Part shown: positions 34,001-44,087 of the stretch, one piece after another | Position numbering within the stretch: the stretch's first letter is position 1 | How the letters are laid out: each line of letters begins with the position of its first letter | DNA from: Macrosoma leucophasiata | Taxonomy: Eukaryota; Arthropoda; Insecta; Lepidoptera; Hedylidae | Assembly: GCA_036365455.1 (NCBI GenBank) | Contig: JAWQUS010000020.1 | Location: forward strand, 3,817,001-3,881,000 | DNA length: 64,000 nt | Direction: 5' to 3' | Made by a program: the position numbers and the translations under genes | Notes under the pieces: model-generated | What the model was told of the DNA's origin: nothing | Seen by the model: the letters and a program-made list of their open reading frames with translations, nothing else | The model's database searches: none

Positions 34001-36339
34001 ATTAATCGCTTTTCATTTCATTTATAAATATTGGATTTATTCTTCACGATCATTATACTCATATAACCCGTAATATCTGTAGCGTCAATGAACGCCTATC
34101 ATAACACTTAATTTCGGTAATGTATCCTGTTTGGATGTTTTGGACGCAGCCGTGCCTCTTGTGATGCTTCAACACCCATTTTTTGACTTGGGTCTAGAGT
34201 AAGTAAGCAATAAGTATAATTAAGATAACCTGTAAGAAAATTATGGATTTGCTCGTCATATTCTAAACTATGATCTCACGTCGTAACCTCTTCCAGTTCT
34301 CTCAACTATGGCTCTCTGGGAACAGTTCTGGGGCATGAAATAACGCATGGATTTGATAATTACGGTAAGTAATCACCCTTTTCTGTAGCTAACCTTTTCT
34401 TAAAATTACAATATAAGATAATAGAGAGGACCACTAAAAATTTACGGCAAGTAGATCAAATAATGCGGTGGTGCCTCTGCTTACGAGTTCTATCCCTGGA
34501 GGTCGGTACAGCAATACTGGTAATCAGTAAAAACAATATCGTACTGGTTAGATGATAATCTATGACCCCGTAATATCTGTCAAAGAGGCCAAACTAGATC
34601 TCCAGTTTTTATGTAAATTTATAGATACAGTGCACTAACGGTTAGCCGCGGGAGCGGGTACCCGCGCGATTACAGATTGATATTCAACCGCCTGTGTTTA
34701 TATGGCGGCTAAGTGCGTACAATCACAGGCGGTTGCATATTAAAACGTAAATAAAACCAGCCGCGCGGCTACACATATTAAAAAAATATAGCTCAGTTAG
34801 CTTAATAGAATTTTGAAGCACATGGAATTTTCGCTAGCAACAATGTAGAAACAAACAAATGTTTACACCAGGTCGACAGTTCGACAAGAATGGCAACCTG
34901 CTCCCGTGGTGGACAAACGAGACTATCACATCGTTCATCAACATGACACAATGCTTCGTCGATCAATACTCCTCGTATTATTTACCTGAGCTCGACGAAC
35001 ACGTGAGTAAATACTTCTAGCTTTAATAAATCGGAAAATAACAGTATTTGCATTATAAGTACTTTACTAAGTGATGGTGGAACTTAAGTCAAATATAAGA
35101 ATCATTAGTAAGTTATTAAGAGGTTTTTTTGCTTTTTGAATGCCTATAAGAGCTCTATCACAAATTGAGATTCCTAGTGAATCTTCATATGGACTATACC
35201 TGTGCTGTAATAACATCCTACAGTATCGTTATTGTTATATTTCATCTCTCTCAGAAACTCAGAACTGCGTCCACGCGTGACGTCTTATTACTATTCAATT
35301 TAGAAACCGCCAAATTGCGTGTTTCGTTTGTTTTATATGACGGTGCATAAGAAGAAACGAGACAAATCAAATAGTGATTCAGTTTAGTTTCGCAATATTT
35401 AACAAGTGATGGTACGGCCGCTGCTCTTTTACTTTTTTTTTGTCTTAAAACCAAATGACGACAACCAAAGGAAAATTTTGTCAATAAATACATTATATGA
35501 TTTTAGTAATCCAAGAATGCAAGCACTTGTATATTATCTAGTCTATCTGCTAATGTTAATATTCAAAAATATTGCTTTTCGGTTAGGTTTGACTTTTATA
35601 TATTCCTGCATAATATCTATTCATCACTTGCTTAGTAACACACGATCAGCAGTCAACATGTCCAATGGATGACCTAAAATATAATATATTACTGTATTTT
35701 ATTCCCAGGTCGATGGCAAGAAAACTTTAGGCGAGAACATAGCTGACAATGGAGGCCTGCGAGAAGCTCTCGCAGCCCTGAAGGCACATTTAAGGAAACA
35801 TGGACCAGAGCCCAAGTTGCCCGGCTTCGAACATTTGAATTCTGAACAACTCTTCTTTTTGTCCTATGGGAATGTAAGTATCTCTTCTTTCACCAGTAAT
35901 GGCCTCTATAGATCAATACAGGGAGTAATGATCTCTAGAGATCAATACTCTCTATCTATCTACCTCTCTATATATCTATTTGACGCCAATCTCTACCGTT
36001 GTATCTTCTAAATCCGTGTGATTGCTGCCCTTTTTCATTCAAACCATTATTTCACTTGTTTTATAAAGTCTTTCAAGTTAATGTTAACATTTACATAAAT
36101 GAATTTAGTTTTTATTTTTGTTGGCAATTCTCATTGTCACATTTTTTTAGGAATGACGATAAATAAATTATTTAATTATTCTTCAATGCACCGAGTACAT
36201 TAGGCGGACTTAATGCCACTAGGCATTCTCTAACAGTCAACCTTTGGGATGTGGGACAGGATTGTAAAGGGTGCAATTTTTAAACAAGGAGAAAATTTAG
36301 AGAACAATGTAAATTAAACAATAAATACCCTAATAAATA

Positions 36340-36390
<51 letters not shown>

Positions 36391-36718
36391 ATTATAAATA
36401 TATATATATATATATATATATTTATTTATTTATTTAGATACTTATTGCGTATATACATATAATACATACAGGAATATATACAAAATACATAAATAATATA
36501 TATTAAAAAAATCATGAGATTATACTAAAATATTTTTCTTCTAGTTATGGTGTGGTGTGTCAACGAAAGCGTCCCTTCGAGCAGACTTAGAAGATGAACA
36601 CGCTCCGCAGCAGTTCCGAGCTCAAGGCTCTCTGCAGAACACAGAAGAATTCGCGAAAGTCTGGCGGTGCCCTCCCGGATCCCCCATGAACCCCAAAAAG
36701 AGATGCATCATCTTTTAA
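25040..36718 (+). CDS. Neprilysin-like M13 zinc metalloprotease, gene A (15 exons, 840 aa)
   Basis: Exons 25040-25088, 28160-28256, 28783-28877, 29430-29551, 29742-29925, 30667-30928, 31355-31649, 32381-32674, 33068-33268, 33472-33808, 34150-34198, 34297-34364, 34872-35002, 35709-35873 and 36545-36718. All have GT-AG borders and compatible phases (2523 nt, open throughout). Topology: ~57-residue cytoplasmic tail, hydrophobic anchor at residues 58-80, then a large ectodomain, i.e. type II membrane. Near the anchor are the M13 Cys pattern and [15 protein letters not shown]. Catalytic motifs: VNAYH (substrate Asn-Ala), LQHPFF, zinc site H675-E-I-T-H679, third ligand E737 in ENIADNGG with D741, and H802/R808 in HAPQQFR (transition-state pair). 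It ends CIIF, not the usual CxxW. It is expected to cut peptides at the cell surface. Gene B is a tandem paralogue. Confidence 0.93.
25129..25405 (-). repeat. rep-P, near full length, in intron 1 of gene A
   Basis: T-run at 25127-25134 (poly-A on the minus strand), followed by the full series of rep-P blocks up to GAGCTCCGACACTGGAGCTCAACCACCAGT. Close to 45371-45655 and 60128-60428. Confidence 0.75.
25600..26075 (-). repeat. Dispersed repeat R, copy 2 (longer, inverted relative to copy 1)
   Basis: 25750-26075 is the reverse complement of 18867-19195 at high similarity. The copy extends further left to ~25600 (GGGGCCACACCTCTCGACAC, AGGGGGACCACCAAGGAGAG), so this one shows more of the parent element. 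In intron 1 of gene A. Confidence 0.7.
26075..26236 (+). repeat. Dispersed repeat (GACGTCCCGCC family), copy 2
   Basis: Starts at the edge of repeat R (ACTACGTATAGAATG..CACTACGACGTCCCGCCCGA) and runs through GGGCGACaGTTGGTATTTTC and GTGCACGTGTAAATAC to AATAGAGACCAAAT. A near-identical series is at 27541-27720. A further stretch at ~26300-26390 (CCAGCAGTGAACGTCTTCCG) looks like an RTE-type 3' end. Confidence 0.65.
26500..26545 (+). repeat. Short GGCGGACTTAATGCC hairpin repeat, copy 1
   Basis: GGCGGACTTAATGCCACTCG then GCATT..GTCAACCTTTGGG. AATGCC/GGCATT can pair as a small hairpin. The same motif is at 36204-36250. In intron 1 of gene A. Confidence 0.5.
26607..27186. mobile_element. MITE with ~70-bp inverted ends (GGATTCCACTGCAGAAT), interrupted
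   Basis: The left end (26607-26690) and right end (27105-27186) are inverted copies: TTAGGATTCCACTGCAGAAT, TTTCG, CAGATATG, CAAACCT, TATTTATA. The interior (about 26690-27107) is a separate repeat with (GTCT)n, CGGCTGGACCGATTTTGACG and CGGGTCAGCTAGT that also occurs around 39840-40100 and 40655-40857. I read it as one element inserted in another. Confidence 0.6.
27435..27540 (-). repeat. rep-P fragment in intron 1 of gene A
   Basis: Partial copy: CAATGTAGATGCGTTGC, CCTGAGGCCTGTG, TTATAATGCCTCTGTGCCG, GGGCCGTACATTACCAC. Confidence 0.6.
27541..27720 (+). repeat. Dispersed repeat (GACGTCCCGCC family), copy 3
   Basis: Near-identical to 26075-26236 over about 160 bp, in the same orientation and the same intron. 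Two close copies about 1.5 kb apart could recombine. Confidence 0.65.
29101..29238. mobile_element. 138-bp palindromic MITE in intron 3 of gene A
   Basis: Almost a perfect inverted repeat: GGGCGAGATTCACAGA at the left, TCTGTGAATCTCGCCC at the right, and inner arms ACTACGACTTTACTTT and GAACTGTCA also paired. The flanks TGA and TTA fit a PIF-type 3-bp duplication only partly. Confidence 0.7.
30195..30580. mobile_element. SINE-T palindrome, copy 1: two tRNA-like units in inverted orientation
   Basis: A tRNA-like unit on the minus strand (30244-30317) and one on the plus strand (30468-30541) face each other across ~150 bp, with the flanks CTTTCCATTT and the inner GATTTGTCAAATC arm also mirrored. 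The plus unit is 74 nt: a 7-bp acceptor stem (GCTTCAG/CTGAAGT), D arm GCTC-AATTGGAA-GAGC, T arm GCGAG-TTCGAGT-CTCGC, B box GTTCGAGTC, then a T6 run (Pol III stop). The anticodon arm is poor (CTGGA/CCCAG, loop CTAGATT). I regard it as a tRNA-derived mobile unit rather than a working tRNA gene. In intron 5 of gene A. Confidence 0.7.
32812..33036 (-). mobile_element. SINE-A, diverged copy in intron 8 of gene A
   Basis: Minus strand. Recognisable blocks are GGCACATTACCAATCTCCGAG, a B-box-like GGTTTCATCTTCGAATC region and GTAGGCAGCC near the head. Indels and many substitutions make it the oldest SINE-A copy here. It ends about 30 bp before exon 9. Confidence 0.6.
34684..34737. repeat. Short inverted repeat (CAACCGCCTGTG) in intron 12 of gene A
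   Basis: CAACCGCCTGTG at 34684 faces CACAGGCGGTTG at ~34726 with about 30 bp between. GCCGCGGGAG and CAGCCGCGCGGC lie outside. Possibly a small foldback element; boundaries not resolved. Confidence 0.35.
36204..36250 (+). repeat. Short GGCGGACTTAATGCC hairpin repeat, copy 2
   Basis: GGCGGACTTAATGCCACTAG, GCATTCTCTAACAGTCAACC. Matches 26500-26545. In intron 14 of gene A. Confidence 0.5.
36343..36420. repeat. (AT)n microsatellite
   Basis: Two long TA-dinucleotide runs separated by AATAATTATAAA, followed by TTTATTTATTTA. About 120 bp upstream of the last exon of gene A. Likely polymorphic in length. Confidence 0.9.
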
Positions 36719-37708
36719 TCTTAAAGCCGGGAATGCCTTAATAGAGATGTTACATCACTTAAATAATCGCGATTCTGTTTCCATATTGGATACATTTCTA
36801 AACCGAAACGTAACGCGTGGTAGAGTTCGACTCGAGGACTAGAGTATTATCTTATCTACCCTATCGTTACTATCAGTCATATTTATTGTATGGCCCTCAT
36901 GAATAGTAACGCGTCCGCATTGAGACCTTTGGTAATTGGCTGCAGTATTCACTCACCAATGTTAACTACATGTTTTTGTCACTTTTTTAACATTAAATTG
37001 AAAACCAATTAATCACTTCCAAAATTCCGGTAAGTATGACTGTGCCATAACCCGTCAACTCACGATAAAAATATAACAATTGTTCTAGAGCCGCCGGCGG
37101 CTTTACGTAAAGAGGAAAGACTGAAAGCACGTCCTATAAAAGCACTATCCATTGATTGCAAGTAAAAGAAAGTAAATACTGCAACCTTTATTAGTTGCCT
37201 CCACAAAACCCAGCAATCTCAACGCAGATGCGTTACCGCTTGAGCTTTTTACTTTCCTTCTCGTATTTCGAAGCTAAAATGTTTTCAACCTGTAAAAAAC
37301 TTCAAAAGACAATGATTCAAAACTGTCACCTAATTGCCCGCCGATTGATTGCAGCCGGGTTGCCCTTGCAATAATTGCAATGCAATAAATAAATATACTT
37401 AATAAACGCTTAACCTGGTCATATCTCAAAACTTGTATTGTATCATTAATTTAGAAGTCCAGTTATATTCTTTGTTAAAACAAAATGATGAAAATGAAAA
37501 CTCAAGTGCTTTTGGGCGTTTTCGAAAATTGTGACCTTCGATTGTCCACTTCGAGCCTTTTAAGCATATCATTGAAATGACGTTAGAAGACCTGACTGAA
37601 CTCAATAGTGAGACATGTTAAGAAAATGCCCGGTGGAGTAGACTAGTACCGTCTTACGTAAGTCTACACAAAAGAAACATGTTAAAAATTGGATTAATGT
37701 AGAAAGCA
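36719..37708. other. 3' flank of neprilysin gene A
   Basis: Probably includes the 3' untranslated region. AATAAA occurs at 37384-37389, about 670 bp after the stop, a spacing similar to gene B (stop 61750, AATAAA 62463). No gene seen. A rep-P-like scrap (TGCATTGAGACCTTTGG, TGTTAACTACATGT) lies around 36920-36980. Confidence 0.4.
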
Positions 37709-38006
37709 GTAACTGCCTCAGTAGCCTAGTGGTAGCAGGCCACTAGGTACTACTACTACTATGCTGAGGCCCTGGTCCTGGGTTTAATTCCCGGGTCGGA
37801 GGATATCAGAAGTAACGACGTAAAATCCTTTATCTCTGGTCCTGTTGGGATTTTTCCATTTTCTGGAAGTTTCCCAGTACCTCGCCGTTTGGTAAATGCC
37901 CGGAAATGTCAACCGGCGAATCGTGGGTGTTTGCATATATTATGCTTGAATGCATGCGTTTACCTCTGCCTACCCTTTCGGGGATTACAGGCGTGAAGTT
38001 ACGTTT
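37709..38006 (+). mobile_element. SINE-A copy in the A-B intergenic region
   Basis: Plus strand: AACTGCCTCAGTAGCCTAGTGG head, B-box-like GGTTTAATTCCCGGG, then the body, ending in GGGATTACAGGCGTGAAGTTACG. Confidence 0.8.
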
Positions 38007-38241
38007 AAGAAAGCTGTAATGCATCCGTCCGTCCGAAGTCCGTCTCGTGTTGTTAGATAAATATATTTATTTTTTGTTTTATTAAAAATGTGTAAAATAT
38101 AAAATTAGAAAAAAATTGGGTAGGCATAGAAGTACTTAGATTGAAAATAACTGACTGGTGGACAATAAGTAAAGTCTGTTTTGAGGAACTAGTGATTTTA
38201 TAAAATAAGTAGATATAAAATTGTGGATTGTTCTTTTGCAC

Positions 38242-38534
38242 CATAGAGCAACTCGGCCCACCGGCCGCGGCGGACCGGAGGGGAGTAGCCATAGCGTTTA
38301 TTACCAATACAAAACAGTCTGTCATTTTTTGCGGGGGGAAATGCGTGCGTCACACACGCACACTACAAAAGTCGTCTATTACTACGAAACTCACACCTTG
38401 ACTTTAACAAAATACAGAAACAATTTCACGCACACATTTAAACATCTAGGCCACAGGTATAGGCCCATTTGATTTTGTACTTTGACAGAGGGGAAAGCCT
38501 GCATATGGCTGCTCCCCTCCGGTGTTGCTCTATG
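38242..38534 (+). mobile_element. hAT-M2 MITE, intact 293-bp copy
   Basis: The ends CATAGAGCAAC and GTTGCTCTATG are inverted. The flanks TTTTGCAC (38234-38241) and TTTTACAC (38535-38542) differ at one of eight bases, as expected for a hAT duplication. The interior includes ACACACGCACACTAC and GAAACTCACACCTTGAC. It carries the unoccupied ATTTAAACATCT site used by the RTE insertion in copy 1. Confidence 0.82.
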
Positions 38535-38741
38535 TTTTACACCATGGATATTTTTATTATACATTTCTAGTCGTGTTTTGTGTGGTATTAAGATAAGTAA
38601 TTGTGTATCTGCTTGTTGATTTTCCAATCTTTCAAATGTACATTACATGTTTGTAACTTTAACATTTTAATAAAGGTTTTCATAGAATGGAAGACACTTC
38701 GTTTCAATCAGTAATTATTTATTACCTTTGATATTTGAGTA

Positions 38742-39791
38742 TATTGCAATACAGTCCACGTATGTGGGCTGTCAAGCATGTGTGCGGGTAGATGGTAACA
38801 TGTCACCCTGGTTTGATGTTAACATCGGTGTCAAACAGGGTTGCGTGCTTTCGTCTAGGCTGTTTATTATATATCTGGACAAATGCCTCCAGAGGGTGAA
38901 GTTGATGGATGTGGGAGTGCGTATGGGTGACTTAGTAGTGAACTGTCTGCTTTACGCAGATGATGCGGTAATTGTTAGCTCTACACCATCTGGGCTACAA
39001 GCACTAGTCACAGTCATGAAAGAGGATTGTATGGAGAAAGGCTTACAATTGAATGTGGATAAAACTAAAGTATTAGTATTTGAAAGAGATGAACAGAGAA
39101 CAAATGCAAGGGTAGTAGTAGATGATGCAGTGTTAGAACAGGTGGATGAAATTGTATATCTTGGATGTGCTTTTAGCAAGGATGGTAGGTACACCACTGA
39201 CATAGAAAGAAGAGTGCTTGCTGGGAATTGCGTGAATGGAGCGTTGGGTAAGCTGCTAGAATCTAAACATCTCAGCCAGCGGGCTCGACTAGCCGTACAT
39301 AATGCTGTACTTACTCCAACGCTTTTATATGGAAGCGAGAGCTGGGTATGCAGGAAAGAGCATGAAAGTAAGTTGAACGCGGTCGAGATGAGATCTTTGC
39401 GCAAGATCTGCGGTGTATCACTCACCGATCGCGTTCGTAATGAAGATGTAAGAAAGAGACTTTGTGTGAATGATAGTATCGGTGTAAAAATGAAAAAAGG
39501 CATGCTCCGATGGTTCGGGCATATAGAAAGAATGTCGAATGAGCGAATGACTAAACAGATATACAATGCGAATGTGAATGGTTGCAGAGGCCCAGGAAGA
39601 CCAAGGCTGACCTACCATGACCAAATAGGTCGAGTTCTGTCTGATGGTGGGGTCAAAAGTCTTAGGAATCGGCGTGCATGTATGAAGAGAATGATGAAGG
39701 TAGACGAGGCACGAGAGGTTTGTCAGAACCGGGATGTCTGGCGCTCTACACTCTCTGCCTACCCCGTTAGGGACCTGGCGTGAAGATACAT
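38742..39791 (+). pseudogene. LINE-gamma: 5'-truncated reverse transcriptase copy with 11-bp duplication
   Basis: ATATTTGAGTA at 38731-38741 and 39792-39802 flanks 1050 bp that is open from its left edge to the TGA at 39781-39783. It starts inside the reverse transcriptase: STYVGCQACVRVDG, GVKQGCVLSSRLF, LLYADDAVI (motif C, catalytic Asp pair), [50 protein letters not shown] at the end. These are hallmarks of RTE-like/Proto-group LINEs. The element ends within about 10 bp of the stop codon, with no poly-A. Motif A and the endonuclease are absent, so it cannot move on its own. Related minus-strand scraps are at 47098-47302 and 49683-49868. Confidence 0.87.
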
Positions 39792-39839
39792 ATATTTGAG
39801 TAATATAATTTGTACGTAGCAATGGAGATACATATCTAC

Positions 39840-40160
39840 AATTGTACCTTATATGTATAAAAAACAATTTCTGTTCGTTAGTCTCGCTAAAACTCGAGAA
39901 TGGGTGGACCGATTTGGCTAATTTTGGTTTTGAATGATTTTTGGAAGTCCAGGGAAGGTTTAAAGGTAAGAAAATTGAAGAAATTGCAGGGAAATAGTAA
40001 AAACCACAATTTAAATTTCCCATACAAATAGTCCGTATCTATTAAACCTTTTACACATTATTTCATTCTGAGGCAAGTTTGCCGCGTCAGCTAGTGGAGT
40101 GCCTGTTTGTAATATCAAAGTAACCGCTTTTTACTAAATGCATATGTATGTATACACGGT
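39840..40160 (+). repeat. Dispersed repeat (GGACCGATTTGGC..GCGTCAGCTAGT)
   Basis: Contains CTCGAGAATGGGTGGACCGATTT, TTTCCCATACAAATAGTCCGT and AAGTTTGCCGCGTCAGCTAGT, shared with 26860-27107. Followed by TGCATATGTATGTATACACGG, also shared with ~26790-26812. Confidence 0.55.
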
Positions 40161-40189
40161 ACATATAACAAAACATTTTTTTTACATTT

Positions 40190-40625
40190 TATTTTTAAAG
40201 AGAAATGGAAAGAAAAATTTGACTTCAGGCGAGACTCGAACTCGCGGCCTCGGGAATCTAGTCCAGCCGCTCTTCCAATTGAGCTAATGAAGTCCTGCCC
40301 GATTTGTCAAATCTTTCCTTCACATATATTGCATTGCTTTATGGTAGCAGCAGCGCCATCTATGCTAGTTAGGCAACCGATATAATAGACTTTTCAGTTT
40401 ATTGAATATCGTAAAGAAGTCGCTTTTACCCTTAATAATTGTTTTTATTATTTCGCATTAACACATGCTTGTGAAATATATTCTCACTTCAGTAGCTCAA
40501 TTGGAAGAGCGGCTGGACTAGATTCCCAGTAGGCCGCGAGTACAAGTCTCGCCTGAAGTCAAATTTTTCTTTCCATTTTTCTTTAAAAATAAAATATATT
40601 TCACAAGTGTTATGTATGTGTTAAT
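40190..40625. mobile_element. SINE-T palindrome, copy 2
   Basis: Minus-strand tRNA-like unit at 40222-40293 and plus-strand unit at 40486-40559, with the inner GGTAGCAGCAGCGCCATCTA block and outer CTTTCCATTTCTTT arms. The plus unit has TACAAGT in place of TTCGAGT in the T loop, so its B box is broken. The stretch TTTCGCATTAACACATGCTTG occurs both between and after the units (reversed), i.e. partly tandem, partly inverted. Confidence 0.7.
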
Positions 40626-40654
40626 GCGAAATAATATAAAAACAATTTTTTTAC

Positions 40655-40857
40655 AGTTTTTGTCTGTCTGTCTGTTTGTTCCAGCTAATCTCGGCAACGG
40701 CTTTACCGATATTGACGGGACTTTCAGTGCCAGATAGCTTATGTAATAAGGCGTAACTTAGGCTACTTTTATACTAGCTGCGCCCACGTCTTCGTCCGGG
40801 TAGGTACTGAACAATCATAAATTCTCACGGAGACGAAGTCGCGGACACAGCTAGTAT
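40655..40857 (+). repeat. Dispersed repeat with (GTCT)n and GACACAGCTAGT end
   Basis: TTTGTCTGTCTGTCTGTTTG, CTCGGCAACGGCTTTACCGAT, then TAACTTAGGCTACTTTTA and GACGAAGTCGCGGACACAGCTAGT. Shares its first half with 26820-26960 and its last 20 bp with 12615-12636. Confidence 0.55.
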
Positions 40858-41270
40858 ATTTAATAACTGTAACAGGACTATGTACCTACATGATAAATAT
40901 TAAAGAATAAAATTAAAATTTATAGAGCCAGTTTAAATGGCTAAATGTTTTTTAGTTTGTCCATTATACCGTTCTTGAGTAACTCCAAAATCTTTTTTTT
41001 TTCAGTAAGTTATGCATTGTAGGTACCTATTTTCACGACAAGTCCCTTACGTCCTTTTTGTCAGTATATAAAGCTAGTGATAAACTTCTTACTAGAAAGG
41101 GGTTGAGAATCGTTTGGCACGTTTAATTGGGGTGTAGAGGGAAGGAGGTTTCTCCCCGCCTCCCGATACCACTCCCATTACAAGATAGTGTCTGGTTCTT
41201 GAGACATTCAAGTTTCTAGTTCTGTATCAAAACTAATTCTGTCGTCCCTCTGTCTTCAGCTCAAATCAAA

Positions 41271-41685
41271 ACTTGAAACCCCTTCTATAGGGTCGGGACC
41301 AACCGCCGACCATCATGTCATTGGTCGGGTCAACCGATGTTTGTATTAAATTTTTGTTCTATACGGTCGGGCAATGGAGTCAACTTGTCAGTTCTTTCAG
41401 GAATTCAAAGCAAAAGGCTGATTCACACATATCCGCATCGTAACAATTCCGGCACGGTGCTGCCCCTTCACTGTTATGTCAGTCGCGTCGGCCGACAGCA
41501 TTCCAGATGGTCGGAGCCAACCACGGACGCAGATTTCCGGGAGGGATACGCTCACGATCAAGGCCGTGTCGACTTCGACCAAAATTGGTGGGGTCAACCA
41601 ATTTCTACACTGTCCGTTTTTTACATCAACCCGTTCAAGGACAAGACGATCGGCGGTTGGATCTGACAGTGTAGAAGGGGTTTAA
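41271..41685. mobile_element. MITE with TIR CTTGAAACCCCTTCTA
   Basis: CTTGAAACCCCTTCTATA at the left returns as TAGAAGGGGTTTAAG at the right. Inside are several imperfect GGTCGG..CAACC units (GGTCGGGACCAACC, GGTCGGGTCAACC, GGTCGGAGCCAACC, GGGGTCAACC). Short frames through it are repeats, not genes. Confidence 0.6.
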
Positions 41686-41836
41686 GTAAGTAAGTACATT
41701 TAAGGTTCCAGAAGAATTTCTGCACTGTTTTGCACTGAAAACAAGAGATGACACCGTAGAAGTACAGCCTAAAAATAACGTATTTAATTTTCTAATATTG
41801 TGGTAGAAGTATAACGGAGTGAAAATGTTGATGATT

Positions 41837-42112
41837 GTTTTTTTTATGTTATGGAAGTGGCAAACAAGCATACAGTCCACATTGATGTTAAGTGATGACT
41901 GCAGCCTATAGACAATCACACAAAAATTTCAAAATGCAAATGCGTTACCACTCTTGAGGCCTAAGGTGTTATACCTCTCTGCCGGAAATTACAGAGCCTT
42001 ACATTACCACCTGACCGGAACACGATAGCGCTGAACTCTACCATATAGCGGCAATTAGGTAATGCGGTGTTGCATACGCCCGCTTACGAGTTCATCATAG
42101 ATCTACCACCAG
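41837..42112 (-). repeat. rep-P, near full length
   Basis: T-run at 41839-41844, then GGCAAACAAGCATACAGTCC and the normal block order to the AGCGGCAATTAGGTAATGCGG and ATCTACCACCAG end. Confidence 0.75.
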
Positions 42113-43140
42113 CAAGAAAATAATAAAATAACCATGAACATCTGACATTTCTTTTGTGGTCAAACGCCCTTGACCAGTCACTCCATTTCCCATGTAAATG
42201 TGTCTGAAAATGTGTGTCAGCTGCCTTAATTACTTTTCTTATGCAAATTGCCAAGTAGTTTTTTTGCTGATTATTATCGTGAAAATTAACTCATATAAAG
42301 TTATTGCGAAAAATACAGACCTTTAATTAGTTATTACCAACCCCATAGATGTTTAAGCCAAAAGGAAAAGAAAGATATAGTGGGTAGCTTAGTAGCTAAG
42401 CGGTTGAGTATATATCGTCGTAATAGCATCCAAAGGTCAAAATAACGATATCAAAAACTCACTACTAAAGAGTAAAAAATAACAGTAAACATATTTAAAA
42501 ACACACAACGCGTATCGCCAATTACGCCTAATAAAGATCTTTTGCTCGCGGTTCACAATCAACTGCGCCCGCATCGAACGAACAGTCGGCATTAAAATCA
42601 GCATCACGAGAAAAATATGACAATTGATTTCATACTGTTCGGCGCAATGGCTCAACAGATTAATATTGTGCTTTATTTAAAACAATGTTAATTACCTGAT
42701 TCCATCAGTTGAGAGTCGGGCGCGCGCCCTCTGTTGCGTCTTCTTTTGGCCTGCCATGCAGGTCGGCGTTGGGTGCCCTGGGATTCAAGGGCTTCGGTGG
42801 AGAAGGCACGCATCGTCAGTCGAGAGAGCTTTATTAATTATTTTTTTTTAATATTTTTTTGTTATTTTTTTCATTACCTGACGCTGATGATGATATTCAC
42901 AACAACCCCGAACGAATGTGTGACACCGTTATAACACTAATTTCTATTTTAATTCACATGTTAAAGTTTACCAAAATTGTTGTGTGTAATATTGTAGTGT
43001 TCAACTTCATCAAGAAAAGTTATGAACGCTTTGCCCGATGAAGATGGTATGTTCTTATGTTTTCGCGAGCTACACTCATTAAATTAAAACCAGTTTTCGG
43101 ATTTTAAAATAATCATTTTGGTTTACATATAAAATAGGCA
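42113..43140. other. No gene seen
   Basis: At 42383-42430 a TGGGTAGCTTAGTAGCTAAGCGG segment resembles a tRNA D-arm/A box, possibly a SINE scrap. At 42710-42830 there is a GC-rich stretch (GTCGGGCGCGCGCCCTCTG, GGTCGGCGTTGGGTGCCC) between AT-rich flanks, origin unknown. No conserved coding frame. Confidence 0.35.
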
Positions 43141-43143
43141 GTA

Positions 43144-43665
43144 TCGTGTCAGAGAATGGAGGGTCCGAAGAGAACATCACTTCGAGGATAGCCAAAGCCC
43201 GGGCAACCTTTGCGCAGCTGCGACCTATATGGCAATCTAGAAAGCTGACACGGAGAGTAAAACTGAAATTTTTTCGGTCTAATGTCAAAACTGTATTGCT
43301 TTACGGGTGCAGGTCTTAATAAACAGATGAGTACGACAGATCCTGGGCATCTTCTGGCTAGAAAAGATCTCCAATGAAGACCTATGGTATCTTTGTCGCG
43401 AAACCCCGATCGGTCCGCAAATCAGACGCCGCAAATGGACATGGATTGGCCACACTCGCAGAAGACCTCCCGACCACATTCCTAGACAAGCTCTAGAATG
43501 GACTCCACAGGGGAAGAGGAAACGTGGCCGACCCAAATACACTTGGAGACGTTCAGTAGCGGCCGAAATGAAGACTATCGGGCTGACATGGTCTGAGGTC
43601 AAGCGCGCAGCTCAAGACAGATCGCGATGGCGGAGTATTGTGGACGCCCTCTGCCCCACCTAGGG
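43144..43665 (+). pseudogene. RTE-like LINE remnant (reverse transcriptase C-terminus)
   Basis: Frame-shifted remains of a LINE C-terminus. Around 43165-43320: ARATFAQLRPIWQSRKLTRR and VKTVLLYGC. Around 43330-43660: ISNEDLWYLCRETPIG, RRKWTWIGHTRRRP, WTPQGKRKRGRPKYTWRR, WSEVKRAAQDRSRWRSIVDALCP. This is the wall seen in many insect RTE/BovB-type elements. The N-terminal parts and tail are missing. Confidence 0.75.
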
Positions 43666-43892
43666 GAAATAAGACATTAAGTCAAGTAAGTCATAAAATA
43701 CGCGAGACCAATCCAAAAACTAGTTTTATCGCGATGAAAATGTTACGAGGCCAATAGAAATAATAGGAATTGTAAATTCCCCAGTTTTTCAAAAATATGC
43801 ACGCTGTGTGCTCACAATAAAATACTATATATATATCCAGCCTTTTTACCCTTTTAAATTAAAGAATCCCATAAAATATCATAAAGTGTGGT

Positions 43893-44087
43893 CACAACAC
43901 AAAAAGTACAGATATATTTCGGCGAGCCGTAGCAGGGCTTCAGTAAGTCGAAAGCCTTGAAACAATGCGCACTGAAATTCTTAGTCTAGAATTCGCGCCA
44001 ACTACGCCCTAAATACAAAAGTTATTCTAAAGAACTTTTTCAACTTCTAAAAGTTTGTCGTGTATAATATTGTCGAGTTCAGCAATA
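43893..44087 (+). promoter_or_regulatory. Conserved 5' leader and putative promoter of neprilysin gene B
   Basis: Aligns with 24836-25039 upstream of gene A with scattered substitutions and small indels. The first TCAGT of gene A is TCGGC here; the second (GGCTTCAGTAAG) is kept. Marks the upstream limit of the tandem duplication as far as I can follow it. Confidence 0.5.

Noticed and set aside
38952..40023. Minus-strand frames of about 200 codons opposite LINE-gamma
   Set aside because: Antisense shadows of the open reverse transcriptase frame; no recognisable domain.
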